From Chytridium lagenaria (taxonomy: Eukaryota > Chytridiomycota > Chytridiomycetes > Chytridiales > Chytridiaceae), in assembly GCA_025449115.1 (NCBI GenBank), contig JAHLKC010000041.1, positions 62,001 through 126,000 on the forward strand: 64,000 bases of DNA, in the 5' to 3' direction. The position numbers and the translations under genes are program-made. Of the stretch, positions 58,270 to 64,000 are shown one piece after another. Positions within the stretch are counted from its first letter, which is position 1, and every line of letters starts with the position of its first letter. Below the pieces are notes generated by a model. The model worked only from the letters and a program-made list of their open reading frames with translations. It was not told the DNA's origin and made no database searches.

Positions 58270-59461
58270 GGTTGAAGAAGTGCGACACGTTGACCTTGTT
58301 TCCTTTTGAATTCTTGTTTACCCACCGGGATGCTTTCTTTCCTGAAGTACTTCCATTCTGCTCGCTAATGTATTCTAAAATATAGTAAACGTCTGCATAC
58401 ATCATATTATATTTTATTTTAATTTTATATATCGTTTTGGGCACAACCGAGTTTGAGAAAAGTGACGGATTACACGATAGTAAGGTTCCAATTTTAGATG
58501 AGCTAAAGTATCGAAAATAATGATAAGTGTTCAGGTAAACAGGAACTGTTTGTACAAACGACGACAACTACAGCTTCTCAGTTTGACTACGTAAGGTTTT
58601 CCAGCCAAAACGAAAAAAAGGCGAAAAACTCTGGTGATCTTCGGTCCCATCCAAGCTGTGGAACAGTTACTTTGTCTCTTCGCATTATAAATAGCCTCTT
58701 CACGTATTAGACAAGTTGCTCGCAGAAAAGTGTAGGTGATGTTTTGAACTATACCTCATTACACTTCATAAAGAGCAATCATTATTAAACATTTAATTAA
58801 ATATAACAATCTCATTGTCTTCATCACCGACCTCGAGTGCTAGAGTAGCTGCTGTTTGGTAGCTACGTATCGCTGTTGATGAACAAGAAAAGTTGGGGAA
58901 GCAGTAGTCCTTTAAGCCAAAGATTTATTTTAAATTTTACACTACACCCATTTCCTCAGCTCTGTCAATATTTATTCCTTATTACCTGCTTTCGCTGTGC
59001 TGCTTTTTTTCCTTCCAACCCCCTCTTTTTCTTCTTGTTTCTTCCCTTCTTTTTTTTTTTTTTTTTTTTTTTTTTTGTACTTACTGCCACTGGTGTTAAG
59101 TCAATGCAACAACTCGTAACTTTCATTAATTTACAATATCCTCATGTGAGATAATATAACAAACTTTTCAAAATATCATATTCGTGTTTCTCAGTATGTT
59201 AACAATTCCTCATATCATTATATCATTTTACTTTACCGTCTTGCTATGATATGTCTTTACTTTAGTGTTTAGTTGTTTGTACAGTTTTCCCTGTTTTTTC
59301 CTTTAGTGCCAGTATTCCGTAATAATTCTTAAACTATAAGTGTCAAAGTGTTTTATTGTAAATATCAAGCACTTTAGAACACTTATCAATTGTCAAAGAG
59401 ATCCGTTTTCCACTACCACCGCCAAACAATCGCAGAATGAAGAGCAAAAGTCCAAAACCGC
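58270..59461. other. Gene-poor region with a poly-T tract
   Basis: About 1.2 kb between MIX17 and the convergent prolyl oligopeptidase. A T26-28 run at about 59050-59076 is followed by AT-rich sequence. No coding or structured RNA gene was recognised. Confidence 0.45.
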
Positions 59462-62400
59462 TCAAACCAGACCTTCTGCTCCAACCATGTGTCCCCAGAA
59501 AGCAATTTTTTCGGCCCAAGCTTTTGCTATGTAACAAAAAAAGACGTTAGAAGAAAAACGATCACAAAAGACTTGCTCCTTGCGTACCTTGCCTCTCCAG
59601 AGAAAAAATGTTGTGTCCACTCAACTCTCTGATCCTCAATAAAACAACGCTCTCTGGGGTTCCAACTCCACCGTCAGCCTTGGGCGGCGCTGCAACACGC
59701 TGCATCGCCGCGGCGAGTTTCAAAGAGTGCAACGGGCTCACGCGTGTGTCGTGATCACCGGTGGAAATCAAAGTCGGGGTAAAATGGAATCCCCCAGGGC
59801 TGAGGTTCTGGGCTGTTTGAACAGGAGACCACGCGAGACGAGCGATAGATTCGGTGGCATTCTCAGCGCGTCCGTACTGGTTTCAAATGAATTGCGATTA
59901 GTGTACCGAAACGGTTGAAGGAAACAAATGGTATAATTACGTCATTTGACCAAGCCCTGCCAAACGTAAACCTCTCGAAACGGTTAATGTCGTGAACACC
60001 AACATCAACAACAGCTGCTCCGAAGAGCTCGGGAGCTTGAAGAGACACTGCAGCCGCCATCAATCCACCGTTACTGGCTCCCTGTATTCCAAGTCTAAAA
60101 GATTAAAATTAGAAAGGGTGATCTGTAAATGAAATAATATAAAGAATGGGAAAGGCCGAGTTACAAACCTTCCAGGCTCAGTCCATCCCTGTCCAACAAG
60201 GAACCTCGAAGCACCAACAAAATCATCAAAAACATTTTGCTTCTTCAAATTCCGTCCACCTTCATACCATTCCATACCATACTCTTTGCCTCCTCTCGCA
60301 TTCACCAAAGCGTACATTGCATCCGGACTCGCAAGAAGCAAAGCAACAGCAAGGGACGTAAAAGTGGGTAACCGAAGCCACCATGAAACCGCCCATAACC
60401 CGTCACAAAAACCTTTGCAGGTGTCCAAGGCTTCGCTAACATACTTTCTCCATCGCCTTCAGCAATGCCGGCAGATTTATGAGGGAAATGTCCGGTTTTA
60501 CGCCTCACAGCAGGTCCCCTTGCGGTCCAGATTGGCACATCAACGGTACCGTCACGCGACTTAAAGAAGAATTGCTCAACCTTAAACCCATCTCCGCGGG
60601 ACCCCAGTGAGAGTTCCATCTTACGAAAAACTTCGAATTTGCCTTTAACAGCAGGATTGTAAATGTAGACGGTGCCTGGGTCTAAAAGGAAATCGTACTT
60701 GAAGCTCACAATGCCTTGGGACGTGGAGTTGGCGCCAGATATGACGGATGTAACGACGTTGGAGCAGACTCCCCCGGTAAGGGGCAACTCTTCGTAGAGA
60801 TCACCGCCGTTCTCTGAAGTAAAGTTTGTGTAGATTCGAATTATATTCTGTTGGAAAACAATTTAGCATCAACCACGGGTATCCTCAGCCTTACAGTAAC
60901 ATCGGCAATGTAGGTGACGAGAACATATCCCTTCTCCTTATCAATAACGTAGACCTCATCCAAGGTATACTTTTCGTGCTCCGGAAGTACTTCAATAGCG
61001 TTCTTAAAATAGTACTTAGTAAACATATCCCGCAACATTAACACAGGTTTTAAAATGAAGAAAATACTGACCACTTCGCCATCCTCTTCTTCATAAACAC
61101 CCAAAAGCCTAAACCTTGATGCTCCAAAAGCAGTTTTATAGATTGACATCACTCTCTTTCCGAACCCAGCTGCATCCCCACCAGCTTCAATTTGTCCCAC
61201 AAAAATGCCTTCCTCAATCCACCGCACAGGAGTAACACCCATAATCAACATTTCCATCTCTTCGTTTGAAAGTGCGGAAGACATGGACGCTCCTCCAATT
61301 TCAGCAGCGAGTGAGACGGGATGCTGGTAGAAGGTGTGGGAAGCAGCGGCGGCCCTTCTAAGACGGATAGTCTCAAGACTAGCAGAACGCGCTCCAGTGT
61401 TTCCAGCAATGGATACAATACGATCGGAAGTGTAAGTTTGGGAGCGGGAGTCAGTGAGGGTGGATGACTTGCGCGTGCACACAGGAGGAAGAGGCGGGGC
61501 TGGCTTTGTTGGGTCAATGTCAATCGACCCGCAGTCAATGTCCTCAGATTGAGGGGTGCCAAAGCGATGGAAACTACGACGCATATTCATTGGGAAAGGG
61601 TCATTGTTACGACCGGCAGTGGTCCATTCCAAGTTGGGGTTTTCGAAGTGCTATTATTTTAGTTGAGAAATGATATCAGATATTTATACTTAAGCGAAAT
61701 CATACCATATAAGTGACACCATCTGGATGCCATTCAAAAGCGAGATTTCCAATGTATCGCGCAGTGTAGCGAAGATAAATGTCAAATGGCTGACCATTGG
61801 ATACATTCCTAAAACCAATGTACCCGTAATCCCTATTTAAAACAATAAACAAATTCTTAGCGCTACTTGGCCTATGAAACTCCCAACTCACGTCTCGTTT
61901 TTAGTGGAAACAAAGGCAAAAAGCGAGTTGTCCGGAGAAAACGTCCATCCATCCACTTGATCGACCCCTTTGGGCGAGAGCTCGTTCGGGTTAAGAAATA
62001 TTTCGGGAAACTTGTTGTCAAGGTCTTTTGTGCGATAGAGAATACTGAATGAAAGTAAGTGCTGATGCATCAAAGCAGGAGCAAATGAAAACGTTATTAC
62101 TTTTGGTTGAGATGACCTCCAAAGTTAGCGGTATAGTACCAATAATCACCCTTCTTCAAAGGACTACTGAAGCGGTCAAATGCATTCGCGCGATAAAACC
62201 TGGAACAAAAAAGTGCTACATTAGATGTTTGAAGGAGAGAATGACTGAACAAAGCTGTTGAGTACTGACTCTAATAGGAACTTTTTGTATCCTGGTAATC
62301 CTTGAACCACTGTTTTGGCCAAAGTGTCCTGAGCGTTCATATAGTTTACCACTTCTTCGTCGAAAGGATTCTCAAACCACCGGTAAGGATCTTTAACAGT

Positions 62401-62784
62401 AACGCCATGAACATCATCAGATGCATTCACAGTTTTGGCAACCGGATACTTGAAACCGTGCAATACCCGGTTTGGTCGAGAAGTCCAATCGAATGAGGTT
62501 TCATCATCGGACGAGAATTCCAAAAAATGCAGAGCGAGAAACAGCAAAATAGGAGCAGCTAAGGATATTCAGTTCAACGCTATGCGAAGTAAAAGCAGCA
62601 CCGTGAACATCAATTACTCACCAACCAGTCTCAGCGTAAAGATCCTCCAAGCGGCCTGTCGGTAAGAAAGTCGCATATTTTCCTCAATCGCCCCTTCCAC
62701 ACGGATAGCGACAACGCCTTCAGCGCTTGTATCGTTGCAAACATACCCCGGGAGCAGTGGCTCCTTCTCCTTCATGGAATGCAT
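59462..62784 (-). CDS. Prolyl oligopeptidase (S9A) with predicted N-terminal membrane anchor
   Basis: A serine peptidase cutting short peptides after proline. A charged N-terminus (MHSMKEKEPLLPGYVC) leads to a hydrophobic helix AAPILLFLALHFLEF (about 62565-62515), an unusual feature since most POPs are soluble. The propeller follows: DPYRWFENPFDEEVVNYMNAQ (about 62400-62330), GYIGFRNVSNGQPF, EHEKYTLDEVYVIDKEKGYV (about 61000-60930). The hydrolase fold has ARGGKEYGMEWYEGG (about 60300-60250), KKQNVFDDF, the nucleophile Ser in GASNGGLM (codon 60073-60075), HDTRVSPLHSLK with the catalytic Asp (about 59755-59720), and a SGHN segment with the probable catalytic His (about 59620). It ends HMVGAEGLV-stop at 59462. 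Many introns; frame slips occur near 60375, 60790, 59690 and 62300. An alternative upstream ATG lies at 62874. Confidence 0.82.
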
Positions 62785-63202
62785 GGGTGATAACAACTTT
62801 AAACTTGTCTGTTTTTTTGGGCTTGAGCAACGGCTAATTACTAATATTACCCATGTTTTTTTGAGCTTGAGCAACGAACGGAGTATGCAAAGATGGTAAT
62901 CGAATAGCCATGCACGCAGTACATGTTTCTGGTATTCAGAGCTTCAATTTTATGTATCGATTAATCCTGGTGTCCGTCAAATCAACACCTGGCCTTATTC
63001 GCATCGATGGGGTGTAATTTAAACATTTTACATTTAAGGGAATATCTCGACACCAAGAATTTTATCCGCATAATCGCAATCCTGAAACCTATCTCACTCG
63101 GTGATGATGCTTGGATGCCTAGTAGCTCAGAAATCAGCATCGACTAGTTATAACACAATGTATAGTATGATATCAAATATCACATGCGACACGCGTTGCA
63201 GT
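62785..63202. other. Intergenic sequence upstream of the prolyl oligopeptidase
   Basis: About 420 bp. An imperfect direct repeat TTTTTTGGGCTTGAGCAACG / TTTTTTGAGCTTGAGCAACG occurs at 62812-62831 and 62854-62873. It probably holds the POP promoter. Confidence 0.45.
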
Positions 63203-64000
63203 TCATTGTAAGCGCGTATGTCCACTGATGCAGAGGAATATGATCCCTGGTCTTACATTGAGATGAAGTATCATTGCGTGACCGTCTTTCCTGTCTCTAA
63301 AACGTTTATCAAATGAAGCACGTTGGCCCTCAAGCGTATCAAGCTCAAGGTTACTCTTGAGAAGCACACCATCGCGCAAGTCATTCATCTCAATCTCGTG
63401 CTCCGGATGATGTGGTAGAGAAGGACCTCCTGCATTCTGATCTCGTCACGATCATTGCCGTCATCACCGCCGCGCTTCTTCTGTTGGTCCTAAACGCTTG
63501 ATGGCTCTACCATGCTGACGTACTTATGGCCCTACAATAGAAGTTCGAATACGAGCACTCATTCTGCGGTTAGATCACGATGAAAGTTGCGCGAAAGACG
63601 TCCTTGGCGGTGAACCATAGTTTCTTGGTGAAACCTTTCACTACGTCCTACAAATAAATCTACAAACACAGGTTATATCAATACGTAAATCAGATAATTC
63701 GGGTCTCCAAGATCTTCCATGACGTTTACTTGGTAAGGCTTTCCCTTTCTTGTTTCTTTCACTCAAAATATCTGATGGTTGTGTTTCGTTTTATAATGTT
63801 TGCTCGACGGGCTGAATAGGACAATTTTGTTAGGAACAAAGTTTCCAAAAGGCATAGCAATTACTGGCTTCTTTGCAAAGGACCTGCACGCGCAAAAACA
63901 TCTTAGTACCCGATGCATTCAACGAAAAACACATCATATTTACTCATTAAGGATATGAATGGCATAAATCGATGTCGGAGCTGAACGCCTCGCTGGTTTA
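63203..64000 (-). CDS. Possible partial multi-exon gene at the right edge, unassigned
   Basis: On minus, separate open segments look exonic: one at the far right reading APTSIYAIHILNE with a GT donor, one reading AKKPVIAMPFGNFVPNK (about 63880-63830), and one reading EMNDLRDGVLLKSNLELD then FDKRFRDRKDGHAM (about 63390-63270) followed by GTAAGACC. They resemble consecutive short exons of one gene whose start lies beyond the window. I do not recognise the family, and frame breaks in 63400-63560 weaken the model. Confidence 0.25.

Noticed and set aside
58876..59154. Plus-strand frame with a poly-Phe stretch
   Set aside because: The Phe run is simply the poly-T tract translated; no other coding evidence.

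Overview
The window looks like nuclear DNA from a zoosporic (flagellated) fungus, most likely a chytrid. Three lines of evidence support this. (1) The genes are eukaryotic and compact, with many 40-70 nt introns (a few longer) and very short intergenic gaps. (2) Fungal-type genes are present: a GOLD-PH-ORD oxysterol-binding protein of the Osh3 kind, the CTDK-I gamma subunit Ctk3, a Mak11-like WD40 protein, a TMF/Sgm1 golgin and Mix17. (3) Cilium/flagellum genes that non-flagellated fungi have lost are present: the dynein-2 light intermediate chain DYNC2LI1, a CATIP homologue and an LRRC46-like protein. A canonical U12-type AT-AC intron in the prefoldin-5 gene fits an early-diverging fungus.

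Layout. 0-9.5 kb: RUN-domain protein, DYNC2LI1 (-) head to head with CATIP (+), a TPR-like protein (-) head to head with prefoldin 5 (+), then the FIG4 phosphoinositide phosphatase. 9.8-18.3 kb: CTK3 (-), an SLC25A44-like mitochondrial carrier, a Crinkler-like N-terminal-domain gene, otubain (-) and an SR splicing factor. 18.6-30.9 kb: two large minus-strand coiled-coil genes, one unidentified giant and one TMF-like golgin. 31-38.5 kb: Sm protein F, a small unassigned gene, a SARNP/Tho1-like SAP protein (-), and a homeodomain-TND-RVxF-CCCH protein resembling both animal PNUTS and plant LUMINIDEPENDENS. 38.5-44.8 kb: a gene-poor accessory island with inverted LTR-like repeats, 184-bp tandem repeats, a tRNA-Leu(AAG), a degenerate tRNA-like element and a relic of an MFS transporter. 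44.8-64 kb: exosome RRP4 (-), a serine/arginine-rich unknown, an LRRC46-like protein, MAK11 (-), OSH3, MIX17, a membrane-anchored prolyl oligopeptidase (-) and unassigned sequence at the right edge.

Many clear housekeeping genes carry one-base frame breaks, often at or beside short homopolymer runs (FIG4, otubain, DYNC2LI1, LRRC46, carrier, POP). The simplest explanation is uncorrected homopolymer indels in a draft assembly, not mass pseudogenisation. Gene coordinates below span first to last codon, introns included. Frame breaks are noted where they affect the model.

Functionally the window is a mixed housekeeping set. Nuclear RNA metabolism is represented by SmF, the SR protein, SARNP, RRP4, CTK3, PNUTS/LD and MAK11. 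Membrane identity and lipid transport are represented by FIG4, OSH3, the TMF golgin and the RUN protein. Three flagellar genes are interspersed. No operon or dedicated gene cluster is evident.
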